DNA of 64,000 bases. Source: Salibacterium qingdaonense. Its GTDB lineage: Bacteria > Bacillota > Bacilli > Bacillales > Marinococcaceae. The notes under the pieces are model-generated. The model saw only the letters and a list, made by a program, of their open reading frames with translations, did no database searches and had not been told where the DNA came from. This document shows positions 15,585 to 24,780 of the stretch, one piece after another (position 1 is the first letter of the stretch; every line of letters starts with the position of its first letter). The position numbers and the translations under genes were made by a program. Location: contig NZ_FOTY01000015.1 in the NCBI RefSeq assembly GCF_900114715.1, forward strand, positions 16,494 to 80,493, given 5' to 3'.

Positions 15585-17132
15585 TCATTTGTCTTTTCGG
15601 TATTGTTTCGGCGGAACTCCGCTGAATTTCCTGAACAATTTGGCAAAATAACTCGTATTGTCATACCCGATGGACAGGGCGATATCATCTACCGTATGAT
15701 TCGTATACAACAGATCGTGCGCGGCCTGTTCCATCTTTTTCTTCGTCGTATATTCGACGAACGTCTCCCCGGTTTCCTGTTTAAAAATCCGGCTGAAGTG
15801 GCTTGGATTGAGATGAAGATGGTTGGCCGCCCCTTCCATCGTGATTTTTTGGCCGAGATGCGTTTCCACGTACTTTTTCGCTTCCCAGATTTCCCGGCGG
15901 TCCGAGCTTTCCCTGAGATGCGCTGCGAGCGTCATTTTCTGCTGCACATACGCCCGCAGGTACGCCTCCAGTTCGCCAATATGACGCAGCGCATGGATCT
16001 CGCTGTACAGCACGGACGACGGCTTGTCACTGTAGTGCTGCAGCGACTGATATTTGAGATCGATATCGATCAGGATTTTATGAATCCAGCTTTTCACCTG
16101 TTCGGGATGCCATGCCTTATCCCTTATCTCGTTCATCCATGACTGCAGCCAGTTCTCTGCAGCCTGCGCGTCTTCTTCGGTAATAACTTTCTTCAGGTCA
16201 TATAATGCTGTCGTATAATGCATGAAAATATCTTCATGACCGGATTTCAATGTCAGTTGATCCATGGTGAAAACACCTGGTTCCGTAATGTAAAACCATC
16301 CGCCGACCGACGGGGTCATCTGCTCAAGCGACGTCCGCAGCTCCTCCCAGCTGCCGGCGTGCTCTCCTGTCACAAAGACAAGCGACTGCCCGGTTTCGCG
16401 CTGGACGTACCGTTGTATCTTCGTCAGCTGCATCGAGACTTCCTCTGCCGTCATGGCGCGGTTATAAGGGAAAAACCAATACATCTCACCGGGAGAAGCG
16501 ATGACGTAATCGCCGTTCTCTTCCTCCAACGCCAAACGGCTGGCCGCCTCGACGATGGATTCTGCTCCCTCCTCCTGCGCATCGATAAACCGTCCGGCCG
16601 CCGGGACATAACGGGAGGTGTCAAACGATAGGGACAATACATCCGAACGCTCTTCGGTACCGTGCAGGAACGAATGGATCCATTCCTTTTTCAGAGGCTT
16701 TTTTGAATACTCCACGAACGTCTGGAGCGCATCGATATGCGTCCGGTCCGCCTGCTGTTCTTCCAGCTTCTTTTTCAGCTGCTGCACGGTTTCAAGCAGC
16801 ATGCCGGGTTCCAGGGTTTCTTTTAAAATGTAATCCCCAACGTACAGCCGCAGCGCCTTTCTCGCATACTCGAAATCATCGTGGCACGTAATGATGATGG
16901 ATTCGAGTGCCGGATTGACGGCGCGCACCTTTTCGATCAGCTCGAGACCATCCATCCCGGGCATGCTGATATCGGTGATGACCATATCCGGCATATCTTC
17001 ACGGGCCGATGTCCATGCTTCCATCCCTGTGGCACATCGGGCCGTTACCTCCAGTCCGTGTTCCTCCCAGGGCACGCATTGATACATAAACTCAAGCATC
17101 TGGTAATTATCTTCTGCCAGCAGTACTTTCAT
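15585..17132 (-). CDS. AraC-type response regulator (YesN family)
   Basis: 515 residues from ATG 17132 (a GTG one codon earlier is possible). Receiver domain residues 1-120: acidic pocket ED at 7-8 and phosphoacceptor D54 in VITDISMPGMDG. A long middle region with no clear domain is followed by two AraC helix-turn-helix motifs at about 410-510 (GQKITMEGAANHLHLNPSHFSRIFKQETGETFVEYTTKKKMEQA, then VDDIALSIGYDNTSYFAKLFRKFSGVPPKQYRK). Overlaps the sensor kinase gene by 26 bp. Partner of that kinase; expected to activate the ABC operon, the GH59 gene, or both. Confidence 0.95.
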   Translation of the reverse strand: MKVLLAEDNYQMLEFMYQCVPWEEHGLEVTARCATGMEAWTSAREDMPDMVITDISMPGMDGLELIEKVRAVNPALESIIITCHDDFEYARKALRLYVGDYILKETLEPGMLLETVQQLKKKLEEQQADRTHIDALQTFVEYSKKPLKKEWIHSFLHGTEERSDVLSLSFDTSRYVPAAGRFIDAQEEGAESIVEAASRLALEEENGDYVIASPGEMYWFFPYNRAMTAEEVSMQLTKIQRYVQRETGQSLVFVTGEHAGSWEELRTSLEQMTPSVGGWFYITEPGVFTMDQLTLKSGHEDIFMHYTTALYDLKKVITEEDAQAAENWLQSWMNEIRDKAWHPEQVKSWIHKILIDIDLKYQSLQHYSDKPSSVLYSEIHALRHIGELEAYLRAYVQQKMTLAAHLRESSDRREIWEAKKYVETHLGQKITMEGAANHLHLNPSHFSRIFKQETGETFVEYTTKKKMEQAAHDLLYTNHTVDDIALSIGYDNTSYFAKLFRKFSGVPPKQYRKDK

Positions 17133-18942
17133 CACCCATCAACCCCCTTTGACTTCTTGGAAACCGCATGAATACCGTTGTTCCTTCCCTCTCTTTACTG
17201 TCGAGGTCCATAAACAGGGCAGTTCCATACGTTAACTTCATTCGATCATATACATTTTTCAACCCAATGCCGAACATGCTGTTTTTCTGATTCATATAAT
17301 CGCGGACGATATCCTCTTTGTTTACAAACAGCGCCCGCTTGATTCCTGCCAGTTTTTCCGGTTCGAGTCCTTTGCCGTTGTCGGTCACCTCGATGCAGAG
17401 CATGGTGTCTTCGGTCCACGCCCGTATTCTGATACGTCCCGGCGCGGCGGGAAGACCGTGATAACACGCATTCTCAATGACAGGCTGCAGGATGAACTGC
17501 GGGACTTTTTCTCCCAAGGTGTCGGCATCCAGCTCCTGCTCAAGCTCCACCGGATACTTTCTCATTGGATTAATCAGCTTTACGTACTCCTCCAGCTGTT
17601 TGGACTCTTCCTCGAGCGTCACCCATTCCGATCCGCGGTAAATCGCGCGGAGCAGGGTGCTGAGCGAGGTGATCAGCTTCGCGTTTTCGGTGCTGCCGTC
17701 TTTGAGCATCTGAATCCGGATCGTATTTAAAATATTAAATAAAAAATGCGGCTGAATCTTGGACTGCAGCACTTCCATTTCCGCTTTGCGCTTCATCGCC
17801 TGCTCGGTTTTGGTCTCCTGGATGGTTTCCTGGATCCGGTCCAGCATATGGTCAAACGACGTCGACAGCCTCCCGATTTCATCGTTTCGCTGCAATTCGT
17901 TGCGCATGTCAAGATGCCCCTGCTCTACTTTTTCCGCCGTGTACACAAGACGCTGGATCGGCCGGAAAAAGCGGTGGATCACAAACAGCATAATCAGGAT
18001 AAACAGCAGAAACGCTCCTGCCTGGATGAAGAAATTCTGCTGGTAAGCCCGGTCGAGACTGCTTGCGGCCTGCTGGTACGGCACGTAACTGACAAGACTC
18101 CAGTCACGCTGCTCGAATCCCTGTCTGACGAGCACGTGGTCTTTCCCTTCTTCCATAGATGTGATGAAGGTTTCTTCTCCGTTGTGCTCTTGATCTCCAT
18201 AAGGAAATTCCTGCCCCGGCACGTAGTCTTCATTTCCGTACAACACTCTTCCTTCACGGTCCAAAAGAAGATTACGGCGTCCCACGTCTTCATCTGCCAA
18301 AAGCGCCCGGTCCAGCTCGGTACGACTGATACGCGCGAACAAATAAGCCGTCGTCTCACCGTTATAGTCCGTCAACCGGCGCGCAAGCAGCAGCGGAGAA
18401 TTCACAGACTCTTCGGAAAACGTACTCTCTCCGAGCAGAGCGGCAGGTCCGAGCCAGCGCACCTGAAAGGATGAGAATTCCTCCATCCGGCTTTGAAAAT
18501 CTTTATACAGCGGCTTCTCCTCCGTAAAAGCCGGTTTCCAGCCGGATCCTGACATCACCTGCTGTTCATCCGCACTTACAATTGAGAGCGAAATATTATG
18601 ATTTCTTGACAACGAACTGAGGCGGTTATTAATCTCAAGAATCTGTCTTGCTCCCAGCGGTTCATTGCGGAGACTTGAGATCATCGGCTGGATATCGTTA
18701 TTGAACGTGGCGTCGTTCATCGTCTGAATGACGTTATCCATCATATTGGACACATTCGCCTCCGTCAGCTCGGATGCATTCTCCTCACTTTGAATCAGAC
18801 GCTCCCGTAAAATCTGGGAGCTGGAGATATTCAGGTTGATAACACTGAATACCATCGGCAGCAGCATACAGATGACAACCCAGATGAACAGTTTCTGCTT
18901 AAAAGAAAAACTGCTGCGGAACCAACTCACGACCCTTTTCAT
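17107..18942 (-). CDS. YesM-type sensor histidine kinase
   Basis: 611 residues. First membrane helix at about 17-36, extracellular sensor domain about 40-300, second helix about 307-325, HAMP about 326-380. His_kinase domain follows with phosphoacceptor H399 in QSKIQPHFLFNILNTIR. ATPase domain has VIENACYHG (N491), DNGKGL (521-526) and GIGLKNVYDRM. This is the layout of YesM/LytS-like kinases paired with AraC-type regulators in Bacillus and Paenibacillus glycan loci. Its position between the heparinase-like gene and the regulator suggests it senses the glycan, or the loaded binding protein, at the cell surface. Confidence 0.95.
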   Translation of the reverse strand: MKRVVSWFRSSFSFKQKLFIWVVICMLLPMVFSVINLNISSSQILRERLIQSEENASELTEANVSNMMDNVIQTMNDATFNNDIQPMISSLRNEPLGARQILEINNRLSSLSRNHNISLSIVSADEQQVMSGSGWKPAFTEEKPLYKDFQSRMEEFSSFQVRWLGPAALLGESTFSEESVNSPLLLARRLTDYNGETTAYLFARISRTELDRALLADEDVGRRNLLLDREGRVLYGNEDYVPGQEFPYGDQEHNGEETFITSMEEGKDHVLVRQGFEQRDWSLVSYVPYQQAASSLDRAYQQNFFIQAGAFLLFILIMLFVIHRFFRPIQRLVYTAEKVEQGHLDMRNELQRNDEIGRLSTSFDHMLDRIQETIQETKTEQAMKRKAEMEVLQSKIQPHFLFNILNTIRIQMLKDGSTENAKLITSLSTLLRAIYRGSEWVTLEEESKQLEEYVKLINPMRKYPVELEQELDADTLGEKVPQFILQPVIENACYHGLPAAPGRIRIRAWTEDTMLCIEVTDNGKGLEPEKLAGIKRALFVNKEDIVRDYMNQKNSMFGIGLKNVYDRMKLTYGTALFMDLDSKEREGTTVFMRFPRSQRGLMGDESTAGRR

Positions 18943-18965
18943 ACGGATACCCCTCTGCCTCCTGT

Positions 18966-20720
18966 TCAGGAAAATGAAAACGTTATCTTTATTATACCTG
19001 TTTGCGGAGGGTAATGGACATATAATTTCAATAATTGATAGAATTCTTTCCGGCCGCTGTGATTAGTGAAATGCTCCCTTGTCATCACCGGGCGCAGCTG
19101 AACAGGGTCATAGCGGATCTGCATGCCATCTGCAGCAATCACTCCCTCTTCCTCTTCTTTCCAGGGAAGATCCCCAAGAATGAACTGTTCCGTGAAACCG
19201 TTCGGAGGGGTTTCAAGTTCATAGGCATCCAGGATTTCAAGCATAGGTTTCTCTTTTTTGTACCAGGTGAATGTCCGGTGAAAGGAGGTCAAACCCGAAA
19301 CGGGGTACGTATCTTTCAGCTCGAGCCCGTAAACAAGATGTGATTCATCCTGCACCGTCTTTGTCTGCACAGCCTTTCTATCCGCCCCTTGTGTCTGCCA
19401 GCTTCCATTTATTACCGGAAGGGAGTGGCCAAGGGCGTGATTCGTGATAAACGTATACCTTTTCTCGTCAAAATATCCTTTTTGGTATAACCCCGCTCCC
19501 AGATCTTTCAGAAACATCTCCCCGTTTTTCATCATGATCATGTGGCCGACGTCATTGTGGTTATGCGGTTCATCGTTATGTCCGCCTTTTGCCGCGAATG
19601 CATAGTGATCTTCTCCGGAACGAAAGCGGGACACCACCCACTGGGAAGCATCCATCACTTCGTCTTTTTCTTCCCACTCCCTGCCCTCGAGCGTTTCATC
19701 CAGCCATATCCACTCGCGCAGAAGCGGCGCCCACCGCGCGCAGTGATCAGCCGTATAGGGTTTTCGGAGATGGTAATCGGGAACCGTTACATCACAGAAG
19801 CATTGGTGCAGGTAATGGCTCAATCCAAGAGGTACCGACTGCTCCGGCACGCAGTCCGAAAAAGGAATCACCTTATTACGGTATAAAAACGCGTTCTGCT
19901 GAAAACGCGCAATCTGATGGACTTTCTCCTTTTGGAACAGGTCGATCCGCCCTTTCGTTTCTGCAAGCAGCAGATCGGCAAAATACACGAAAAATACAAA
20001 GCCGTACTGCCAGTATTGGCAGCCTTCCAGGCACACGCCGTCTTCGTTGAATCCGCTCAGAAAATAGTCCATCGTCCGCATATTCCGCTCAAGAACCGCA
20101 TCCAGTACCTCTCCTTTTTCAAGCAGGTGCATCGCAGCCGCTCCGACTGATCCGGCACACACAGCCGCCCAGTTATGATCTGCCGTTTCCCAGTGATACG
20201 TGTGGTTGAGAAAGGGCTGCAGTACACGCCCACGCACTTCTTCCTCTATACGCCGGCAGAGCCTCTCTCCAAGTTCGGTGCCGAGGATGCTTTTCATCTC
20301 ACTCAGCGCAAAACTGGTTTCCGCAGCAAACAGATCAATCGTATTCGGATCATCATCTTTGATGTGTGCAGGCAGACACCACGAATATTCCGAACAAACG
20401 TCTTCCACTTCCTCCCGGAGAGCCTGTTTGTACTGTTTTTTTTCTGGATGGAGGAGCGTCATGAAGGCAAACGTGTTCAACCGGTGCCTTCTATGAAAAT
20501 AAACGGCTTCATATTCCTGCCGGGACCCGGTCTCTTCAAACAACCGGAATAAATCATCGGTTAACGGTGGCGTGCCGCGGTTAATGAGTTGTCCGGCTTC
20601 ACTTGCCACTTCTGCGGCAGGTGCCTGCCAGGCCGGATGAGACGGGCGCTTATTCCACCAGTTTCTATCCATGACTTTAGACGGCAGCAGCCGTTCTCCT
20701 TTTTTTCGTGAAAACAGCAT
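18966..20720 (-). CDS. Heparinase II/III family protein
   Basis: 584 residues. The N-terminal 330 residues are helical and toroid-like, with HTYHWETADHNWAAVCAGSVGAAAMH (the Asn-Trp motif) and YWQYGFVFFVYFADLL. The C-terminal part is the beta-sandwich of heparinase II/III lyases: AAKGGHNDEPHNHNDVGHMIMMKNGEMFLKDLGAGLYQKGYFDEKRY, with the conserved HNHND metal/catalytic motif and the RY pair. Such enzymes cleave uronic-acid linkages by elimination. No signal peptide, so it should act on imported oligosaccharides. ATG after AGAAGGTGAACC; lies between the ABC binding protein and the kinase. Substrate unknown. Confidence 0.9.
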   Translation of the reverse strand: MLFSRKKGERLLPSKVMDRNWWNKRPSHPAWQAPAAEVASEAGQLINRGTPPLTDDLFRLFEETGSRQEYEAVYFHRRHRLNTFAFMTLLHPEKKQYKQALREEVEDVCSEYSWCLPAHIKDDDPNTIDLFAAETSFALSEMKSILGTELGERLCRRIEEEVRGRVLQPFLNHTYHWETADHNWAAVCAGSVGAAAMHLLEKGEVLDAVLERNMRTMDYFLSGFNEDGVCLEGCQYWQYGFVFFVYFADLLLAETKGRIDLFQKEKVHQIARFQQNAFLYRNKVIPFSDCVPEQSVPLGLSHYLHQCFCDVTVPDYHLRKPYTADHCARWAPLLREWIWLDETLEGREWEEKDEVMDASQWVVSRFRSGEDHYAFAAKGGHNDEPHNHNDVGHMIMMKNGEMFLKDLGAGLYQKGYFDEKRYTFITNHALGHSLPVINGSWQTQGADRKAVQTKTVQDESHLVYGLELKDTYPVSGLTSFHRTFTWYKKEKPMLEILDAYELETPPNGFTEQFILGDLPWKEEEEGVIAADGMQIRYDPVQLRPVMTREHFTNHSGRKEFYQLLKLYVHYPPQTGIIKITFSFS

Positions 20721-20784
20721 GGTTCACCTTCTCTCTAAACAGGAGGAAGGATCAGGGTCGTATGGACCCTCATCCTTCGTTTTG

Positions 20785-22131
20785 TTATTCCGCGTTATTA
20801 TCGATAATCTTCTGTGCTGCTTCATCCGCATTTTGTATCGTTGTCTCCAGATCCTGTTCCCCGAGAAGGAAAGCATCCGTTTCACTCATGTAGGCATCTT
20901 CCACCTCTCCGATATAGGTTGGAGGGATATTAAGCGGTGCGGCTTCAGACGTTTCGAGAACGTTGATGAGAGATTCCGTGTCCACTTTGTCCGGAGCGGC
21001 ACTTGCCTGAACAAGGTTATCGACGACTTCCTGCAGATCCGCGTTCTTATAGGCCGGCAGGTATCTTCCCTGTTCCTGGATACCTTCTGTCGTGTACCAG
21101 CGGATGAATTCAAACGCTGCGTCCTTGTTGTTGGAACCGGAATATACGGATAGGAAGTCCGCGCCGGCCGGTGTTGTCACCGGATCCCCTTCTTCAGCTT
21201 TTGGATAAGGTGCAAATGATACATCAAACGGCGACGGACTGCCGTCGATACCGCCTGCTTCACTGATCATCCAGCTGCCTGTCAAAATGGTTGCTGCGGA
21301 CTCGTTGAAAAACTGATCCCGGTACGACAGTTCCTGGGAAATCGTGTTGTCGTACGGTACGGCAGATCCATCTTCATGACCGCGCTGCCTTATTTCAAGC
21401 GACTGTCTGATTTTTTCGCTGTCGATATTGGACGTTGTGCCGTCATCTTTTACAAGATTGCTGTTTTCCGGCTGGTTAAACGCTGCCAGTTTGACGTAAT
21501 CGACCCACGTATGGAAGTACGTGCCATACATCTTATTGGCGCCTTCACCTTCAGATAACTGGTCGGCATAATCCATGAAGTCGTTCCACGTCCATTCGGT
21601 CGGAAGTTCCAGGTTATTTTCGTCCAGTTTATCCTGGTTCATCATGACAAAGTGCATATTATATTTCCCCGGCAGCGCATAACGCTCTCCGTCCACAGCA
21701 GTATTGACGCGGTATTCTTCATCAAAATCAAAGCCTGCTTCATCAATATAACTGTTCAGCGGTTCAAACATGCCCTGACTCACCCGCTGGGCGTAGTTGG
21801 ATGCATCGTTGACCATGATGACATCGAGTTGGTCCCCTGAGGCCGCAGCCAAGTCAATCTGCTGCATCGTTTCGTTGGCGTCGTTGTTTTCCGGCGTCAC
21901 CGATTCTACGTTAATATTTGGATGAGACTCCTCGAATGAAGAAATGACCTCATTCCAATTGTCCTGTTCTTCATTGTACCAATGGTGGAGACGGATGGTG
22001 ACTTCCTCCCCGGAAGATCCACCGTCCCCGCCATCTGTTGAATCAGAAGCTTCCTGATCTCCTCCTCCGGAACATGCTGCAAGTGCCGCAAGTAGAAACG
22101 TCCCCGATAGTGTTAACAGTGATTTTTTCAT
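20785..22131 (-). CDS. Sugar ABC transporter substrate-binding lipoprotein
   Basis: 448 residues from ATG 22131, which follows GAAGGAGGG by eight bases. Lipoprotein signal with lipobox LAAC at about residues 17-20, followed by an acidic Gly/Ser-rich linker. Family 1 solute-binding fold: TIRLHHWYNEEQDNWNEVISSFEESHPNINVE, then DVIMVNDASNYAQRVSQGMFEPL. Binds the oligosaccharide outside the cell and hands it to the two permeases upstream. The ATPase is not encoded nearby; Bacillus sugar importers of this class usually share the MsmX-type ATPase, so one elsewhere in the genome is expected. Confidence 0.93.
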   Translation of the reverse strand: MKKSLLTLSGTFLLAALAACSGGGDQEASDSTDGGDGGSSGEEVTIRLHHWYNEEQDNWNEVISSFEESHPNINVESVTPENNDANETMQQIDLAAASGDQLDVIMVNDASNYAQRVSQGMFEPLNSYIDEAGFDFDEEYRVNTAVDGERYALPGKYNMHFVMMNQDKLDENNLELPTEWTWNDFMDYADQLSEGEGANKMYGTYFHTWVDYVKLAAFNQPENSNLVKDDGTTSNIDSEKIRQSLEIRQRGHEDGSAVPYDNTISQELSYRDQFFNESAATILTGSWMISEAGGIDGSPSPFDVSFAPYPKAEEGDPVTTPAGADFLSVYSGSNNKDAAFEFIRWYTTEGIQEQGRYLPAYKNADLQEVVDNLVQASAAPDKVDTESLINVLETSEAAPLNIPPTYIGEVEDAYMSETDAFLLGEQDLETTIQNADEAAQKIIDNNAE

Positions 22132-22162
22132 TATAATTCCCTCCTTCATTATAGTTAAAAGG

Positions 22163-22999
22163 TTACCCTTTTACTCCCCCTCGTGCGATTCCTTCAATAA
22201 CGTATTTCTGTCCGATGATGAAAATAATGATCAGCGGCAGAATGGCCGACACCGACCCTGCCATAATTAAACTGTACAACTCCCCGCTGCTCGTCGAGAA
22301 ACGCTCAATCGCGAGCTGAATCGTCGACAAATGGTCCGACCGCAAAAAGATGAGCGGTCCCTGGTAGTCGTTCCACGTCCAGATAAACCGGAGAATGGCG
22401 TAGGTCGAAATAGCTGGAATCATCATCGGCACAACAACTTTGTAAAAGATCGTGAAGTGGGATGCTCCATCCATTTTCGCCGCATCAATATAATCATCCT
22501 GAATACTGGAGAAAAACTGCCTTAATAAAAACGTTCCAAGAACGCTGAAACTGTTCAGCAAAATCAACCCAAGGTGCGTATCGAACAGGTTGAGCACCCG
22601 GTACATCATGAACTGCGGCACAAGGATGGCCTGCGCAGGAATCAAAAAGGTGGCAAGCACAATCAGAAACAGCGCATTTCTTCCTTTAAAATGGATTTTG
22701 GAAAATCCGTACGCCGCCATCGCGGAAACGGTTACAGAAAGCAGCGTGGTAAGTACCGTTACTTTGATGGAATTCCAGTAGTACAGAATGAAAGGCTGTT
22801 CCCCAAACCACACGCGGCGGTAATTGTCCCACTTCCAGTCCGAAGGAATCCATTCAATCGGATACGAGAACACGTTGGTTTCTGCCTTCAGCGACGCGGA
22901 CAACATCCAGATGAACGGCATCAGAAACAACAGCCCGATCGCGAACATGATAATGGTAATAATAACTTTTTTCGCATTCAGTCTCCGCAGACGATTCAA
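22163..22999 (-). CDS. Sugar ABC transporter permease (MalG-type)
   Basis: 278 residues from a TTG at 22999 with AAGGGGGTGAAAGG upstream. Six predicted membrane helices. The coupling motif that docks on the ATPase, EAA-like 'DAAKMDGASHFTIFYKVVVPMMIPA', is at about residues 186-210. C-terminal permease of the importer; it lies 14 bases after the first permease gene and 31 bases before the binding-protein gene. Confidence 0.93.
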   Translation of the reverse strand: MNRLRRLNAKKVIITIIMFAIGLLFLMPFIWMLSASLKAETNVFSYPIEWIPSDWKWDNYRRVWFGEQPFILYYWNSIKVTVLTTLLSVTVSAMAAYGFSKIHFKGRNALFLIVLATFLIPAQAILVPQFMMYRVLNLFDTHLGLILLNSFSVLGTFLLRQFFSSIQDDYIDAAKMDGASHFTIFYKVVVPMMIPAISTYAILRFIWTWNDYQGPLIFLRSDHLSTIQLAIERFSTSSGELYSLIMAGSVSAILPLIIIFIIGQKYVIEGIARGGVKG

Positions 23000-23013
23000 T
23001 ACCTTTCACCCCC

Positions 23014-23961
23014 TTAATAGTTCACCCATTTTTTCTGCCCGATCCACTGAATGGCTGTGATCACAAGCAGCATGCCGAGCAGTGTAATCGCAATTGCTGA
23101 GGCGTAGCCCGATTTCAGATTTTCAAAGGCCTGCTCATACAGATAATACACAATCACCGATGTAGAATACCCCGGACCGCCTTCGGTCAGAACAACAATC
23201 AGTTCAAACGATTTGAAACTGTAAATGATTCCTGTGATTAAAAGGAAAAATGTTGTCGGCGACAGCATCGGTACCGTGATATTTTTGAATTTCACCCAGG
23301 CCGACGCGCCATCCATTTCCGCCGCTTCGTATAAATCCGCGGGGATATTTTGCAGTCCGGCAAGATAAATAATGAGGTTAAACCCGATCGACGTCCACAC
23401 CGTGATAATAATAACTGATACGAGCGCCCAGTCGGAATCTGCCAGCCACTTCGGCGGATTATCAATACCGATCGACATGAGAAACTCATTAATCGGTCCG
23501 TAAGACGGGTGGAACAAAAGCTGGAATACAATGGCGATTGCTACGATACTGGAGATATAAGGCATAAAATAAATAACCTTGAAAAATCCCTTAAAGTAGA
23601 CGTTTTTATTAATAACGACAGCGAGCACCAGCGACAGCGCCATCGTCAGCGGCACGGCCAGAATCAACCAGATGTTGTTCACCACCGACTGGATGAACGG
23701 CGCGTCCTGCGCCATCGTCTTGAAATTCTCCAATCCTACGAAGTTCGCGCTCTGAAACCCACTGATAAAGACCCAGTCCGTAAAACTGACAGCAAGCGCG
23801 ATAAAAATAGGAATAATGATTAAAACAGTTGTACCGATTAACATCGGTGCCACGAACATATAGCCTGCGAAGTTTTCTTTGAACTTCGTGCTTTTGAAGC
23901 GGCCCAACTGCTGTTTGTGCGTATTACTCTGATATGCTGTGGTAGCTTCATTCTCTGCCAC
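23014..23961 (-). CDS. Sugar ABC transporter permease (MalF-type)
   Basis: About 315 residues. Start taken as GTG at 23961, the codon best spaced from GGGGGGG; an ATG at 23967 and a GTG at 23970 are also in frame. A short hydrophilic N-terminus precedes six membrane helices (first at KENFAGYMFVAPMLIGTTVLIIIPIFIALAVS). The ATPase-coupling motif is EAAEMDGASAWVKFKNITVPMLSP. First gene of the leftward carbohydrate operon. Confidence 0.92.
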   Translation of the reverse strand: MAENEATTAYQSNTHKQQLGRFKSTKFKENFAGYMFVAPMLIGTTVLIIIPIFIALAVSFTDWVFISGFQSANFVGLENFKTMAQDAPFIQSVVNNIWLILAVPLTMALSLVLAVVINKNVYFKGFFKVIYFMPYISSIVAIAIVFQLLFHPSYGPINEFLMSIGIDNPPKWLADSDWALVSVIIITVWTSIGFNLIIYLAGLQNIPADLYEAAEMDGASAWVKFKNITVPMLSPTTFFLLITGIIYSFKSFELIVVLTEGGPGYSTSVIVYYLYEQAFENLKSGYASAIAITLLGMLLVITAIQWIGQKKWVNY

Positions 23962-23983
23962 ATCCATCACCCCCCCATGCTTT

Positions 23984-24025
23984 AGTAAGCGGTTTCAACT
24001 ATAGGTATATTGTATGCGGTTTCAA
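23984..24025 (-). promoter_or_regulatory. Promoter of the carbohydrate operon with two cre-like boxes
   Basis: On the minus strand TTGAAA (24020-24025) and TATAGT (23998-24003) are 16 bases apart. TGAAACCGCATACA (24011-24024) overlaps the -35 side and TGAAACCGCTTACT (23984-23997) lies just after the -10; each matches 13 of 14 positions of the CcpA cre consensus. The shared GTTGAAACCGC strings are 27 bases apart, so an AraC-type regulator site is an alternative reading. Confidence 0.75.
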
Positions 24026-24113
24026 CGATGAGCACATGGAACAGATTTGACTGAAATGAAAAGAATTTTGCTTTCTGTGGAAAAGGTGTTTTTCTGAAGG
24101 GTATTCATTTAAT

Positions 24114-24252
24114 GGACACTATCGCATTTTTTCGCGTGATTAGTGGTTACACACCTGCCCCCGGGAACCACTATTCCTGTTTTTTTATATCTTAGTGTCC
24201 GGTAAACCTTCCTTATTGGACACTATCATTTTCTTTCACATAACCAGTGTCC
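24114..24252. repeat. Four alternating GGACACT/AGTGTCC motifs
   Basis: GGACACT at 24114 and 24218, and its complement AGTGTCC at 24194 and 24246, lie in the non-coding region between the operon promoter and the small membrane gene. GGACACTATC occurs in both direct copies. No gene is seen in this stretch. Confidence 0.55.
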
Positions 24253-24289
24253 ATAACCGTAGTGGATTGTATTGTTCTGCACCAACCAT

Positions 24290-24328
24290 AAAAACCGGCC
24301 CGGTATGGCGGCGCGGGCCGGCGTTTTA
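24290..24328 (-). terminator. Terminator of the small membrane protein gene
   Basis: GCCGGCCCG pairs with CGGGCCGGT around a short loop, and the minus strand continues TTTTTATGG. It overlaps the end of the gene at 24326. Confidence 0.8.
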
Positions 24329-24514
24329 TTTGCGGATATCTGGATCTGTCTTTGCTGCCTGTTTTTTTCTATTCCTTTTTATATAGGTGGCGATAAAGAT
24401 AATCAGCATGAAAAGAAATACCGCCAGTAGGTAATAGTCGGTCCATGACGATTCCCCGAAGAAAAACGAAAAGAAGAAAGAAGTCCCGACCACCGCAAGT
24501 ATCGCCCAATACAT
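24326..24514 (-). CDS. Small two-helix membrane protein, function unknown
   Basis: 62 residues from ATG 24514 with AGAGGGGGG seven bases upstream. Two hydrophobic segments (residues about 2-17 and 25-45) and a basic tail (YIKRNRKKQAAKTDPDIRK), so the C-terminus should be inside. Sits between the two divergent halves of the carbohydrate locus but has its own terminator. No recognised family. Confidence 0.7.
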   Translation of the reverse strand: MYWAILAVVGTSFFFSFFFGESSWTDYYLLAVFLFMLIIFIATYIKRNRKKQAAKTDPDIRK

Positions 24515-24696
24515 ACCGTGCCCCCCCTCTTTTTTTCCTATAGTATAGCATACCATCAGGAATACCACGACCGTTCCCGCGCACTGCTTTTTAGCAGAAT
24601 TTTACATTAGCGCGGGCGTGATACTCTCCTCCATCTCACGTAGTCGTTCTCCGCCGAGACAGTCAAATTATTTTCAGAATAAGCAAAATAATTATA

Positions 24697-24710
24697 TGAA
24701 AGCGCATACA
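24697..24710 (+). promoter_or_regulatory. cre-like box upstream of the GH59 gene
   Basis: TGAAAGCGCATACA matches 13 of 14 positions of the CcpA consensus. It lies 84 bases before the GH59 start, in the likely promoter region. With the boxes at 23984-24024 it suggests that both sides of the locus are repressed by preferred sugars. Confidence 0.65.
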
Positions 24711-24780
24711 AAACAACGTACAATGATAACCGATATGGACACCTGTAGAAAGGAGGATCGTACGTCAACGCAGCAGAATA

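Noticed and set aside
15575..15688. Longer start for the DUF2264 protein
   Set aside because: It would overlap the response regulator gene by about 100 bases; GAGGTGA marks the ATG at 15574.
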